Assembly: GCA_039090855.1 (NCBI GenBank)
Contig: CM077011.1
Coordinates: 37,529,501 to 37,593,500 of the forward strand
Direction of reading: 5' to 3'
Origin: Macrothele yani
Lineage: Eukaryota; Arthropoda; Arachnida; Araneae; Macrothelidae
DNA: 64,000 bases
The position numbers and the translations under genes are program-made. Below the pieces are notes generated by a model. It was not told the origin of the DNA, did not search any database, and was given only the letters and a program-made list of their open reading frames with translations. Below are positions 45,301 to 55,610 of the stretch, piece by piece; position 1 is the stretch's first letter, and the number at the start of each line of letters is the position of its first letter.

Positions 45301-46310
45301 ATTAGGCAATACAGGGTGGCATCGAGTGGAAAAGCTCTCGGATGGTGTACTGAGGTATCGCTCACAATGCGTCGTTGATCCGCAGTTCTTCGACATTGCA
45401 AGGAAGTCACGAAGAGGCATTAAGTCGTCTGCCAATGTCGTCACACGTACTCTTTATTGGGGAGAAGTCTGGGGATCTCACTGGCAAGGGCAGCACCAGG
45501 ACATCTTCTTGGCACTGTCTGCTGATGTTGGCAGTGTATGGACGGGCGTTATCATGTTGAAACTGGACATTGGGGATACCACGGAGATACGGCAATAAAA
45601 CGGGCTGAAGTACCTCGCCGGCGTATCATCGTGCTGTCATTTTACCTACTATGCGTACGAGCAGTGAACGGGTGTTGAAGCTGATAGCGCAGCAAAGCAT
45701 GACACCAGGCTAAAGAGCCATATGACGTTCACAGATGGCAACAAGATCATCTCTGTGACCACATCCTCTCCAGTCTCTCAATCGGCGATGGTCGGTGCTG
45801 AGGCAGAAGCGAGACTCGTCGCAGAATACGACATAGTTCCATTCGTCCCGCTATTCATGTCTGGTACGGTACCACTGCAACCTTGTGCGACGATGTGATG
45901 CTGTGAGTGGCTACTGTCGCAGTGACAGGCCAGAGCGTAAACCTGCCTCAGCCAATCCATCTTTCACAGTCTTTGTCGATACGGGGATCTCCATAGCTTC
46001 CTGTACATATTCTTGAATGTTGTCCTCTGTGGATTGTAGGAATGCTACAGTTTGCCGTCGAATGCGGTGATCGAGGTGTCCGTCGACTTGCGCGTACCAA
46101 TACCACTACGGTGGCGCACGTTACCTTTCTTCAACTACTGTCGCCTTATTGGGATGACAGTTGTTATATCACGATGCGTTTACGTCTTGCGACGCAGAGA
46201 CCAGGCTGCCGTACCATTCCCTATGATGAAGCCTCTGGAAAAGGGGTCCGTGAGATGGTAGGATTTCCATCTAGGCCTTCTCACTCCTTACAAGTGCTTT
46301 CGTCACCGAG
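45300..46310 (-). pseudogene. Tc1-type transposase remnant, copy 10
   Basis: Scattered frames give VFCDESRFCLSTDHRRL (first Asp), VLLPYLRGIPNVQF, HDNARPYTAN (second Asp) and VRSPDFSPIKSTCDDIGRRL. The catalytic Glu is replaced by Lys, and 32 residues lie between it and the Asp, two fewer than in DD34E. The helix-turn-helix part is unreadable. Terminal repeats were not found. Confidence 0.75.
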
Positions 46311-46984
46311 ATCGTTCCGATGCAGTAGTCTACACGCCCTGGTTTTCCCTTGTATCTCCCTCACCTATCACGTGATTGGTTCGGAACTGCAATTATATGC
46401 ATAACTCAACTGTCGACACATACCCGCTAATTTGCATGGCGCTCCGACATGTGGCATTTTCTATGTCGAGCAGTGGACGTCCGAAGACATCCGATATTGG
46501 TTTTATTGGTGCAGCAAAAGATATACAGTTGTTCTTTTACGCTTAAGCATAGCAAACACCCCTACTGGGGCTCAAAAGTACGGAATCTGAAGAAACATTT
46601 TTATCAAGTTTGTACAACATTCATCTCAGTACTACTAGGAAACGAGAGAATTGCACAGATGAGATACGTTCTTGCCTAGATGAAAATACATTATTATTCA
46701 CGCCTTAAGCTCATGCGGCGTTGGTTTCTTTCAATCATTGCATTCAGTTCAGAGTTTAAGAAGTTTTCACAAATATATTAGGTTGTAATGCTGTCTAAAA
46801 CACGATAAAACTTCATTAAAATCACAACACACTAGTTGCAAGATGAAATGAAAATTTACTTAATACAGACATTTAACGTGGACCAGGAACATCAAACAAA
46901 GATCTTGGTTGGCTCTTTCCACGTTTTGAAAGTAGCGTGTTACAGTTAAAATGATAAAATTACAACAATTAAAACCATTATGTT
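46311..46984. other. No gene recognised
   Basis: The phrase TGTTACAGTTAAAATGATAA recurs in short succession at 46937 and 46981 (a 44-bp local duplication). Nothing coding. Confidence 0.5.
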
Positions 46985-46989
46985 ACAGT

Positions 46990-47737
46990 TAAAATGATAA
47001 AATTACATGAGGCGAGATCTTTCGGGTCACCTTTTGGTGCCAATTGTCAAGCCAACTGTGAATACATGTGGTGCGGTGACAACTTATATGATTTATAATA
47101 GTCACGTTATGTCGCCATGGTAACAGAGTAATGTGCATGTGACTAAACATAGATTTTAAGGTTAACATTAAAGTCATATTAACGATGGAGGTTCCAGTGA
47201 ACGTACAAGACATTGCCAGGTTAAAGGGAGGTCATCGTTACAGCATAATTTGTTAAACCATACTATAAAAAGTTCTTCCGTAAACAAGGTGTCTTTCTTG
47301 TATTTCGTGTAAGCGAAATGAGAGACTGCGTTCCAACACGGAGTAAAATGATTGACGGTTACTGTGCGAGCTAAAGACGTGGTTGTAGCTTCTCTGGAAA
47401 TGTCATATTGGTGTTCACGGGATCGAACCGAAATTGTTCGTAAAGTGGAGCCAATGTAACTCGAATTTGGTTGATTAGGGGTTTGGGTGCGAAGAAGAAT
47501 ACAGTATATACCATGTTTTTCACCTGTTGATACAACATCTCGGTCAAAACGTAAATTCTTAAAAATGTTAAAGGTTCGGATCCCGAAATGTAATTTATGT
47601 TTATTACAGAATTTGTTAAGCATGTTGACAATAGGGATGTTAATGGTTACAGAGCCAACAAATTTCACAGTCGGTTTGTCTACTTGTAGTTTTGTGGAAA
47701 CAGTCCGTTGGTAACGAGAAATAAGCTTCGGTACTAC
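46990..47737 (-). pseudogene. Penelope-like element copy 2, GIY-YIG end
   Basis: Minus strand: KLISRYQRTVSTKLQ, then INIPIVNMLNKFCNKHKLHF, then HGIYCILL, SSYIGSTLRTISVRSREHQY and FTEELFIVW. These are the linker, GIY, YIG, Arg/His and Glu blocks in order. The frame is open from 47668 to 47174. The RT is missing (5' truncation at about 47737). Confidence 0.85.
47014..47053 (-). ncRNA. Hammerhead-like motif, PLE copy 2 (degenerate core)
   Basis: TTGACAA, hairpin GGCACC-AAAA-GGTGACC, then CGAAAGATCT. The stem is strong but the CTGANGA core is mutated, so cleavage is unlikely. Confidence 0.35.
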
Positions 47738-48313
47738 ATGTTTGCCGTCGTTTCAATGAATATGGATTAAGGAGTTTTATTGATACTTCTTCGTTACGCA
47801 TGTAGTTGCTTCCTAGTTATACAGGGTCTTTCACTCGTAGGAAGCCCAGAGTTATCGTTTATTACAAACATAATATACGCTGTAGGCAAAAGTAATTGTA
47901 ATAGTACATACCCTGAGAGATGTCCAACGTATCACATCACAGCAAATTCTGGAATTGGCCGCCTCCTTCCCGGCAGGCACCTGAAAACCCGGCGCACCAT
48001 GTTTGCAAATGTCTCAATTTCTGAGCGTGGTTGATGTCGTCAATAGCAGCGGTGATGTTCGCTTTCAGTTGCTAGAGTGTGCGTGGTTTATTTGCATATA
48101 CCTTTTCCTTCAACATGCTCCACAAGAAGAAGTTTGGAGGACTAAGATTTGGAGACTTCGGTGGCCATATTCATTTGGAGATTATGCGATCTTCGAAGAA
48201 GCTGGTTACAACTGACATAGATGTTTTGTACTTGTGACAGCTCAGTCTTGCTGGAAGTAGCCACGTTGTAACTCAATGTCGCCCAAACAGATTAACAAAT
48301 ATGTCGATAATTT

Positions 48314-48534
48314 TTTTTTTTTTTTTGAGTGGAGGTTTAACGACCACCGTGAGCAACTCAATGGGCTATAAGCAGTCGCCCGTCCCTAATTAAGGGTCAC
48401 TGGTTCCAGGGAAGGGAGAGGGCCAGTGCCGTAAGACAAACACAACATCCATGCCTCACCGGGATTCGAACCCGGACCCCGTTCGGACGAATGATCAGAG
48501 GCCATCGCTTAGACCACTGCGCCACCGGGGCGGC
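48314..48534 (-). mobile_element. SINE family A, copy 6, inside a mariner element
   Basis: Full length with 11-bp duplications GTCGATAATTT at 48303-48313 and 48535-48545. Confidence 0.96.
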
Positions 48535-49099
48535 GTCGATAATTTCGCAGTATCCCTTCATGTTTACCGTCGTTTCAATGAATATGGGTCCTGTGTAGCG
48601 CGTGCGCGATGTGGCGCACCACACTCCAATCTTGAGGTCATGCAGCGGATGTTCATGAATCGCATGTGGATTTGCTTCAGCCCACAAGCGCGTATTATGT
48701 GAATTGACGTACCCAGACAAGTGGAACTACTCTTCGTCTGAGAAAAGTATCATGTCCAGGATGTCATCGTTTTCAGCCCACGAAGGTATGAAACCAGTTG
48801 CAGTATGACACCCTTTTTTACAAAATCGGGCCCCTGAAGTTCATGTACTGCGGATACTCGATACAGACGAAAGCTCCGCCACCACAATTTTTCTTGCTCT
48901 GTGGCAAGTCGAAGGTTACCATCCAATTTCTTGGGACAATCGCCGTAAAGACGTACTTGGTGAGTTAAACAACCTGTTACGCTCTTTCTGCACTGTTTCC
49001 TTGGTCACAGCAGGACGGACAGCCCCGTAGACATTCATCAACATGCCTGCTGTCTCCAGATTTTTCACCATCTTCTGTATCGCACTATTTGACTTTTTT

Positions 49100-49122
49100 G
49101 GGGGTGGGGGTGGGGGTGGGGG
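49100..49122 (+). other. Perfect G-quadruplex motif
   Basis: Four runs of five G separated by single T (G5-T-G5-T-G5-T-G5), the pattern of a very stable parallel quadruplex. It lies on the template strand of the mariner transposase remnant. Confidence 0.9.
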
Positions 49123-49710
49123 TTGCAACATTAAACCGTTTTCTGAAATTCGAGCGCATAACCTTGAATGAACCCGTAGTTCAATATGATTTGACCAAGA
49201 ACACTTTATGAACAATCGTGTTACCGTTTAGCCGTGAACTCAGCTTATCAGGGTGTGGGGAACTCAACGTCGGAAGTTAGTGAAGGTTCCTATGGCGGCG
49301 GCAATGCTGCCTCGCGCAGACGAGTGATGATGGAGTCGTGTTGCATTAGAACATATCTCTATCTATGCCGGTACTCCCGTAGTTGCAACCATCTTGTTAT
49401 GTAGCACGAGTACTATGTCTGTAGTAAACGATAACTCGGGGCTTCGTACAAGTGAAACACCCTGTATAATGAGCGATGAAATGCCTCTACGGGTTTCCCG
49501 ATTGGTAGGGGCTGTTCGTAGAGCATGTGGTGCCAGCTGTCTTTGCATTTGGTTACACATTTTCATTCAGCGTCCCTTGCGGGTGATGCGACATAATGAA
49601 AAAGTTTGACCCCTTCGCATAACGTACTTTCTTAATCAAAAACCAGCCAAGAAGTTAACGTGTTGTTGAATAAATTCACATATTTACCATAAATGTCAGA
49701 ATAATCACAG

Positions 49711-49936
49711 TGGCCGCCCCGGTGGCGCAGTTGTCTAAGCGATGGCCTCTGATCATTCGTCCGAACGGGGTCCGGGTTCGAATCCCGGTGAGGCATGGAT
49801 GTTGTGTTTGTCTTACGGCACTGGCTCTCTCCCTTCCCTGGAACCAGTGACCCTAAATTAGGGACGGGCGACTGCTTATAGCCCATTGAGTTGCTCACGG
49901 TGGTCGTTAAACCTCCAATCAAAAAAAAAAAAAAAA
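49711..49936 (+). mobile_element. SINE family A, copy 7, cleanest copy
   Basis: GCCGCCCCGGTGGCGCAGTT (A box), GGGTTCGAATCCCGGTGAGG (B box), body phrases CTTACGGCACTGGCTCTC, CCCTAAATTAGGGACGGG, CTTATAGCCCATTGAGTTG and GTTAAACCTCCAATC plus about 17 A. Target duplications AGAATAATCACAG lie at 49698-49710 and 49937-49949. The head resembles a tRNA with Pol III internal promoter boxes. Confidence 0.97.
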
Positions 49937-49977
49937 AGAATAATCACAGCACAAGAGAAAATTAACGAAAACAAATA

Positions 49978-51196
49978 CACTGAAGAACCAGAAAAACTGG
50001 TACAGACGAGCTCATGCAAAATACATAGCAACCTCACCTATGCGCGTACTAGGTTGCATCCGCCAGTGTGTATATAAGGCGATAGACATCCTTGCCAACT
50101 GTCACAGATTTTTTCGGCATGAGAATGACAAGTAATAACGATTTAAGCGATTTTCAACGGGGTGTCATAGTTGGCGCTCGTGAGATGGGCCATAGTATTT
50201 TGGAGGTAGAAACGAAGTTCGGATTTTCACGGACGACCATTGCAAGGGTATACCGTGACCACAAGAATTCTGGCAAAACCTCCAACCTACGATACCAGTG
50301 TGGCCGTAAAAAGACATTGGGTGAACGTGATATCGTCTGCTGTCAAGAATCGTTTCATGCGATAGGCGTGTAACACTCTCGCAGATATAATCGGAATTCA
50401 ATGCTGGAGCCTCAATAAGCATCAGCGTCCGGCCTATGCAACGTACTCTACACGATATGGGCTTTGGGAGCCGACGCCCAACTCGAGTCCCTTTGATGGG
50501 GGCACGACACAGAGCTATGCGCCTCGCTTGGGCATGGCGACACCGCCACTGGACACTTGGTGACTGGAAACAAGTAGCCTGGTCTGACGAGTCGCGTTTA
50601 CAACTGTATCGGGCAAATGGAAGGATTCGTGTGTGGCGCAAACCCCATGAAGCCATGGATCCCGCCTGTCAACATGGAACTGTACCGGCTGGTGGGGGGT
50701 TCGTAATGGTATGGGGTGGGTTTAGCTGGACTTCACTGGGACCACTGGTACGTCTACAAACGTCTGTGATCGGCCAATGCTATGTGCGCATCGTTTCCGA
50801 CGAGGTACACCCGTTCATGTCCTGCATTCATGTTAATGGGTTGGGCCTGTTCCAACAGGACAATGCACCTCCACACAAGTGTCGGTATGCCACATTATAG
50901 TTAGAGGAGCATTCATCTGAGTTTGGGGTGTTGCTATTCCCATCCAAATCTCCAGATCTGAACGTGATAGAACACATTTAGGATGCCATGCAACGAGCTA
51001 TCGAACACAAGAATCGGAGACCTCGGAATACACCCAAATTGTGAAACGCTCTGCAGGAAGTATGGTGTGCTTTGTCTACAGCATATTTCTAGTAGCTAGT
51101 GGAGTCCATGCCCCGTCGTATTTCTGCAGTCCTGTGTTCCCGTGGGGGACCTACCAAGTATTTGACTGGTGTACCAGTTTTTCTGGCACTTCAGTG
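49978..51196 (+). mobile_element. Tc1-type transposon copy 11, 36-residue spacing
   Basis: Termini CACTGAAGAACCAGAAAAAC (left) and CACTGAAGTGCCAGAAAAAC (right), TA at 49976-49977 and 51197-51198, 1219 bp. It lies 28 bp right of a SINE duplication. Confidence 0.95.
50119..51170 (+). pseudogene. Tc1 transposase pseudogene (DD36E type)
   Basis: ATG 50119 (MRMTSNNDLSDFQRGVIVGA) with helix-turn-helix. Frameshift near 50330. Then open from 50436: MQRTLHDMGFGSRRPTR, VAWSDESRLQLYRANGRI (first Asp), VMVWGGFSW, FQQDNAPPHK (second Asp), a stop at 50898, LEEHSSEFGVLL and SPDLNVIEHI (Glu). Counting through the stop gives 36 residues between Asp and Glu. It ends VESMPRRISAV, RGGPTKY. Confidence 0.88.
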
Positions 51197-51198
51197 TA

Positions 51199-51875
51199 TG
51201 TAAATGTAAAAAACGCAGCATCTGTTTCAATAATAAACGCGTTAAGCAAAGCGCACTTAGAAAAGGACAAAAATGACTCGGAATATGGTTCTAAAATAGA
51301 AGCACCGAATGATACACTAACTTGAAAATATGATGCACATCTATATTCGTGCAGGAGGTGAGGGAGAGATAAAGAAGTAAGCGCAAGAGAAGAAACGACG
51401 ACACGGGAATGATTAAAAGAAGAGATGAAGATAGTTTCCGTTTTATGAGAAGACAGTCCTGGATCCAACTCTCTACCCAGCAAAACGCACCAGATAATGA
51501 TCCCTTACTCGTAAGAACATAATCGGGATTCGCTTTTTATTGTATTAATGAGTCAATCTCGGTTGAAAGCACAAAAGATGCAATATCATTAATAGGCACA
51601 ATGAGGAAAATGGACTCCCAGGAGGGTTCATGGCCGAATATTAGCGGAGCGAGCACGACTTCCATTTTCAGATGACTCAAAGCTCACAAACCATGGGATA
51701 CTTTAAGAAATATGTTTTACGTGTGAACAGTCTACCGTGGAAAAGGTTTTTGCCAATTATTTCATTTAATATTCATTACAAACTAGCCTAGCCCTCAGAT
51801 AAAGCGAGGAATTAATTAGAAAAGGAAACTAAAAACGACTAACACTCAAGAGGAAGAATACAGACGTTCCAGGGC
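51199..51875. other. No gene recognised
   Basis: Purine-rich patches around 51360-51430; no coding motif. Confidence 0.5.
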
Positions 51876-52072
51876 CGGAAAGGTCTGAGACACTGGCTTC
51901 TGGTCGTTCCTCAGATATGGACTCAAGACCAGGATGAGGCATGGTGGTGTGTTTGTCTGACGGCTCTGTCCCTTCCCTGTGGAAAAGTGACCCTAAGTTA
52001 AGGACGAAAAATTTGAAATTGCGTTGATTCCTAGGATTTGCTCAGGGTGTAGTTAAACTCCAAAATAAAAAT
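51876..52072 (+). mobile_element. SINE family A, copy 8, highly degenerate
   Basis: Recognisable by GATGAGGCATGGTGGTGTGT, TGACCCTAAGTTAAGGACG and TGTAGTTAAACTCCAAAAT in the right order. Both promoter boxes are mutated. Confidence 0.8.
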
Positions 52073-52336
52073 CAACAACAAAATGAACACAAAAGGCTGT
52101 CCCGATTTAGCATCACTCTTTTCATCAACACCAATCATAAAAGCTTATGACAGTACAATTTATAAAACAAAACTACAATAAAATCTCCGTTCTTCCTTTA
52201 GAGCAAGTTAAAATCGATTCAAAACACAGAAATACAACTCGCGATTTTCATTAGCGTTCCAGTGGTCGGGCCTGATACTACATTAGCGTCAGTCGCGTGA
52301 CAAAAGAATCCAAAGGTTATTAAAGCAGCGTGCAGA

Positions 52337-52356
52337 GAGAGAGAGAGAGAGAGAGT
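52337..52356. repeat. (GA)n microsatellite
   Basis: About ten GA dinucleotides. The surrounding 52076-52632 holds no recognised gene. Confidence 0.9.
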
Positions 52357-52632
52357 TGTTACTTTTTACTTTCTCAATAAAAAAACGGCCCTTTTGTGGG
52401 CTACTCAACCTTTTTCAAAAAAGGATTAAGATATCGTTACTGACTTTATTCCTTGTATCACACTACTGTAACATTTTCACAATTATATTATACAATTCAT
52501 AATTAAATGTATGATATTTACAAAGGAAACTGCATTAATGATACAATGAAGTTGGTAACATCTATTGTGCTGCATCTATAAAATAGGGACTTAAAAACGA
52601 AATACTAGAAAGCATCGTGCTTAAACCGAGAT

Positions 52633-52667
52633 GCCGCCCCGGTGGCGCAGTAGTCTAAGCGATGGCT
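52633..52667 (+). mobile_element. SINE family A, copy 9, head only
   Basis: GCCGCCCCGGTGGCGCAGTA..CTAAGCGATGGC matches the first 35 bp of the SINE and stops abruptly where unrelated sequence begins. Confidence 0.85.
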
Positions 52668-52881
52668 TTGTAAAGGTTGTGCTGACCTGTGCTCCGTGTT
52701 TGACCTGCGTTTATTAGTGTTATTTTATGTGTGTGCCGTCATTTTGTGTATCTCCTGTGTTGTGAACGTCTCCTGTGTCGATTGAGTCCGACCTTGCCGT
52801 CCTGTAAGTAAAACTTTAATTGTACTGACTCATTTTCCGTCCTGGCTTTGCCCAGGGTCGGGTTTAGCAGGCCAGCCATTG
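52668..52881 (+). mobile_element. Possible solo LTR
   Basis: Starts TGTAAAGGTTGTGCTGACC, ends CCAGCCATTGCA, and is followed two bases later by TGGCGGCGACC, a plausible tRNA primer-binding site. A GTAAGTAAAACTTTAATT region could hold the polyadenylation signal. No second LTR or gag-pol is present, so this rests on weak signals. Confidence 0.3.
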
Positions 52882-52904
52882 CAAATGGCGGCGACCACGG
52901 TTCG

Positions 52905-53290
52905 CGATGCCGTTGCAGTTTGCACGGGTATCTGTGCAGAATCCGTCGTAGTGTTCGCCATACAGTCCCGTATGGAATGTCTGTTTGCCGAGAAACATGG
53001 CGAGCACTGGAGTCGCCATTTGCGGATGACATTGCAATCACATACATTTCCTGCGTAATCGTCTCTGCTGCAGCACCACGTGTTCGTGGTCTACCGCTTC
53101 GTAGGCGTGCTGCCAAAGATACCGTTTCCTCGAATTTTTTCACCATTCGCCGCAGCGCAGCGCTTTCCATCTGTCCTTTCCCACTGCGATCACCTTTCAG
53201 TGACCGGTAGGCTCTCAACGCAGCACTCGCACATTCAGCGTTGCAATAGAACAATTTCACCAAGAGCGCTTTGTCCGGTAATGACAACAT
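52905..53290 (-). pseudogene. DUF4817-type transposase N-terminal half
   Basis: MLSLPDKALLVKLFYCNAEC, ASAALRAYRSLKG, ALRRMVKKFEETVSL, SGRPRTRG, SARHVSRQTDIPYGTVWRTL and HRYPCKLQRHRE. This is the tandem helix-turn-helix part of the family, open for about 125 codons, and is cut off by the sequence at 52881-52905. The likely 5' terminal repeat (TACCGTGTGATCCAAAAGTC on minus) ends near 53537. Confidence 0.85.
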
Positions 53291-53562
53291 ACTGACACGG
53301 ACCGCTGTGACTTGTGGTTGCTTCCCAGCTGCTATTTTATACCCACTATCCCAGACCTATTTTCCCATGGCGCCATCTGGCGATGAAAAATGTAACTAAA
53401 ATGAGTAAAAATTTATGTGATTTCATAAAAACCCCGATGTCATTATGATCATTTCTACGCAAACCGCGTTGCCCTACTCTCAAAATTCCGCGAGTTATTA
53501 CGTTTTCAAAATGTGCAAGACTTTTGGATCACACGGTATACCCGGCCAGGGCTTGAAAAGTA

Positions 53563-54811
53563 AGCACACTGGACGAAAAATTAGTCACTCCTAACAGAAA
53601 TGAGAGTAAGAAGTTACCGGTTGCACAGGGCGCCGTGATCGCATTGTTTGGAGATAAATAGCACTGACGTGGTCTACAAGATCATTTTTGTTTCGTGCAG
53701 TGGTGAAGAGCAACGTGTGTTTAGTTTGTAATATGGGTCGTAAGACACGTGACTGAGTGGCAAAAAGGAGCCATCGTATTTGGCAGTGCCCACGGACACA
53801 AAGTGAATGAAGTCGCCCAATTTGATTTTGTGTCCAGCGGGTCTACAAACAGTGGTGTAGTGCGCATTCAACTGAAAATCGGCGACGTAACTATGGCAGG
53901 AAAACGATTCTCCCCAACAGGGAAAGCCGCCATGTTTCACGCCTAGTAACTGCAAATCGGTTTCAAATCCAGAAACAAATGCTCCAAACAGTCAATGAAA
54001 GTCCACTTCAACCAATTTCCGAAAGGACATTGCGGGAAGAGAACTGCATGCGATGGACATCTGGAGCAGAGTACCACGGAAGAGTCCTCTTTTAACAGCA
54101 AGTCACAAAGTCACAAGTTATCAATGGGCTCAGAGGCACTAAAACTTTACTGTGGAGGATTGGAAACGAGTAATTTGGTCTGATGAGTCTCGTTTTTGTT
54201 TGTACTCCAATGATGGGAGGAGACGAGTGCATAGCAGGCCCAATGCAGACTTTAATCCTGATTTTGTCGAAGGTGTTGTTCAAGCTGGAGGCGGTTTTGT
54301 GATGTTTTGAGGAAGTTTTTTGTAGCACGAAATGATGCCAACTCGTTGCAGTGACGATGAATTTGAACCAGCATACGTACCTCAGCATTCTGATTGACGA
54401 AGTGTTGCTCTTCGCACTACACCTCCAGGAGCTGCATTACATTGCCACTCTTATCTTCAAAGAGGACAATTCACGCGTGCCCAGCGCTAAAACTATGTCT
54501 TAGTGGCACGACAAACAATTAGCAACACTGTCTCACCTCGACTGGCTCACCAAATCCCCAGATTTAAATCCAATTGAAAATCTGTGGGGTCATTTGGAAC
54601 AGAAGGTGAAACTCCGGAATAGACACCCACGTACTCTTGCAGAACTTCGGGACCAATTGACGCATGAATGGTTGCAAGTCGATGCTCAACACATCCACAA
54701 CCTCGTGGAGTCTCTACCACACCCGATTCATGGTGTTATCAAGGCAAGAGGCGCCGTCACCCGTTATTAGGTAAGTTCTGCCAGGGGTGACTAATATTTG
54801 TTCGGTGTGCT
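53563..54811 (+). mobile_element. Tc1-type transposon copy 12
   Basis: Ends AGCACACTGGACGAAAAATT (left) and AGCACACCGAACAAATATTA (right), then GTCAC.CCT. TA at 53561-53562 and 54812-54813, 1249 bp. Confidence 0.88.
53733..54770 (+). pseudogene. Tc1 transposase pseudogene, heavily mutated
   Basis: ATG 53733 (MGRKTRD then stop). Later blocks: RELHAMDIWSRVPRKSPLL, VEDWKRVIWSDESRFCLYS (first Asp), VQAGGGFVMF, KEDNSRVPSAKT (second Asp), SPDLNPIENLWGHLEQKV (Glu) and GVIKARGAVTRY-stop. As read, 36 residues separate the last two acids, but a stop and probable small indels make the spacing unreliable. Confidence 0.82.
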
Positions 54812-54931
54812 TACCATGGCAGAAATGCCCGCAACATATAAATTATTGGCCTGAGCAGGTAAATAAGAGATGTATAAGTAAATTAAAAAATAAAATTTGG
54901 AATAGAATTTCCTACTTCAAGAAAAAAGACT

Positions 54932-55096
54932 ATAACGAAGTAAATTTCTCCGTCATTTTTGGTCCACGCCGGGGATCGAACCCGAGTCCCACTTATTCCG
55001 GAACAAGTAGCTCTACCAACTGAGCTACGCAGACGTTCGTTCTCACTGCTATCTGCCTTTATGTCGTGTGCGTCCTGCGAGGCAGGCACGTCACAT
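54932..55096 (-). mobile_element. tRNA-like repeat family B, copy 1
   Basis: The minus strand holds a 73-nt tRNA-like cloverleaf at 54962-55034: acceptor GTCTGCG against CGTGGAC (with G-T pairs), D arm GCTC...GAGC, B box GGGTTCGATCCCC, anticodon loop TTCCGGA (CCG if functional). It continues on both sides into sequence shared with copy 2, so it is a repeat carrying a tRNA-derived module, not a free-standing tRNA gene. Confidence 0.75.
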
Positions 55097-55354
55097 CTCC
55101 CCCCCGAAAGCGGGCCGGGCATGGCCCACGTGTCAGCCGTGACCATGAATCGCTGCAGGCATCCATCCGCTGTAGAACGTGCACTTGAGAACTCCCAGTC
55201 AATCTGGAGTGTGGAATGCAACGTCACACACATTTATTTTTTCGAAGCGCTGAAGAAGGGATTCTCTTATTTTTCTTGTCTCGCGGTGTGGAAAGAACAT
55301 CACACCATTGCGAGACCTTTAACGGCCGGGTCATCCGGGAAGTTCGGGCGTCAT

Positions 55355-55519
55355 TATAACGAAGCAAATTTCTCCGTCCTTTTTGGTCCACGCCGGGGAT
55401 CGAACCCGAGTCCACTTATTCCAGAACAAGTCTCTCTACCAACTGAGCTACGCAGACGTTCGTCCTCGCCGCTATCTGCCTTTATGTCGTGTGCATCCTG
55501 CGGGGCAGGCACGTCACAA
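55355..55519 (-). mobile_element. tRNA-like repeat family B, copy 2
   Basis: Same unit 423 bp downstream in the same orientation; tRNA-like part 55386-55457 with D arm changed to GCTC...GAGA and loop TTCTGGA. The 258 bp between the copies is unique. Confidence 0.75.
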
Positions 55520-55610
55520 GACATGTCGTGTTTCATTTCACTACTAATTATCGGAAGTTGTTATATTGTTACGGAGTTCTAAGGGCAGAAGAATAACACT
55601 TCTTTAATTA

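Larger units (their letters stand above)
47990..49215 (-). pseudogene. DUF4817-type transposase pseudogene, split by a SINE
   Basis: N-terminal piece at 49215-48916 carries a poly-proline tract from a C-run, then SAIQKMVKNLETAGML. After a shift the catalytic part reads SGYVNSHNTRLWAEANPHAI, PLHDLKIGVWCATS and GPIFIETTVNMKGY before the SINE. Block order fits a mariner-type transposase. Confidence 0.8.
47822..49464 (-). mobile_element. Mariner or DUF4817-type transposon carrying a SINE
   Basis: Ends CAGGGTCTTTCACTCGTAGG (left) and CAGGGTGTTTCACTTGTACG (right), then AGCCC.GAGTTATCGTTTA. TA flanks lie at 47820-47821 and 49465-49466. The length of 1643 bp includes a 221-bp SINE. Confidence 0.93.

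Noticed and set aside
48451..48702. Long ORF reading GVRVRIPVRHG / PGFEPGP type peptides
   Set aside because: These are translations of the SINE tRNA-like head and recur wherever the SINE occurs; they are not genes.
54962..55034. Functional tRNA-Arg(CCG) gene
   Set aside because: The similarity to the second copy continues beyond the tRNA boundaries on both sides, and the anticodon stem has an extra base; a SINE-like repeat is more likely.
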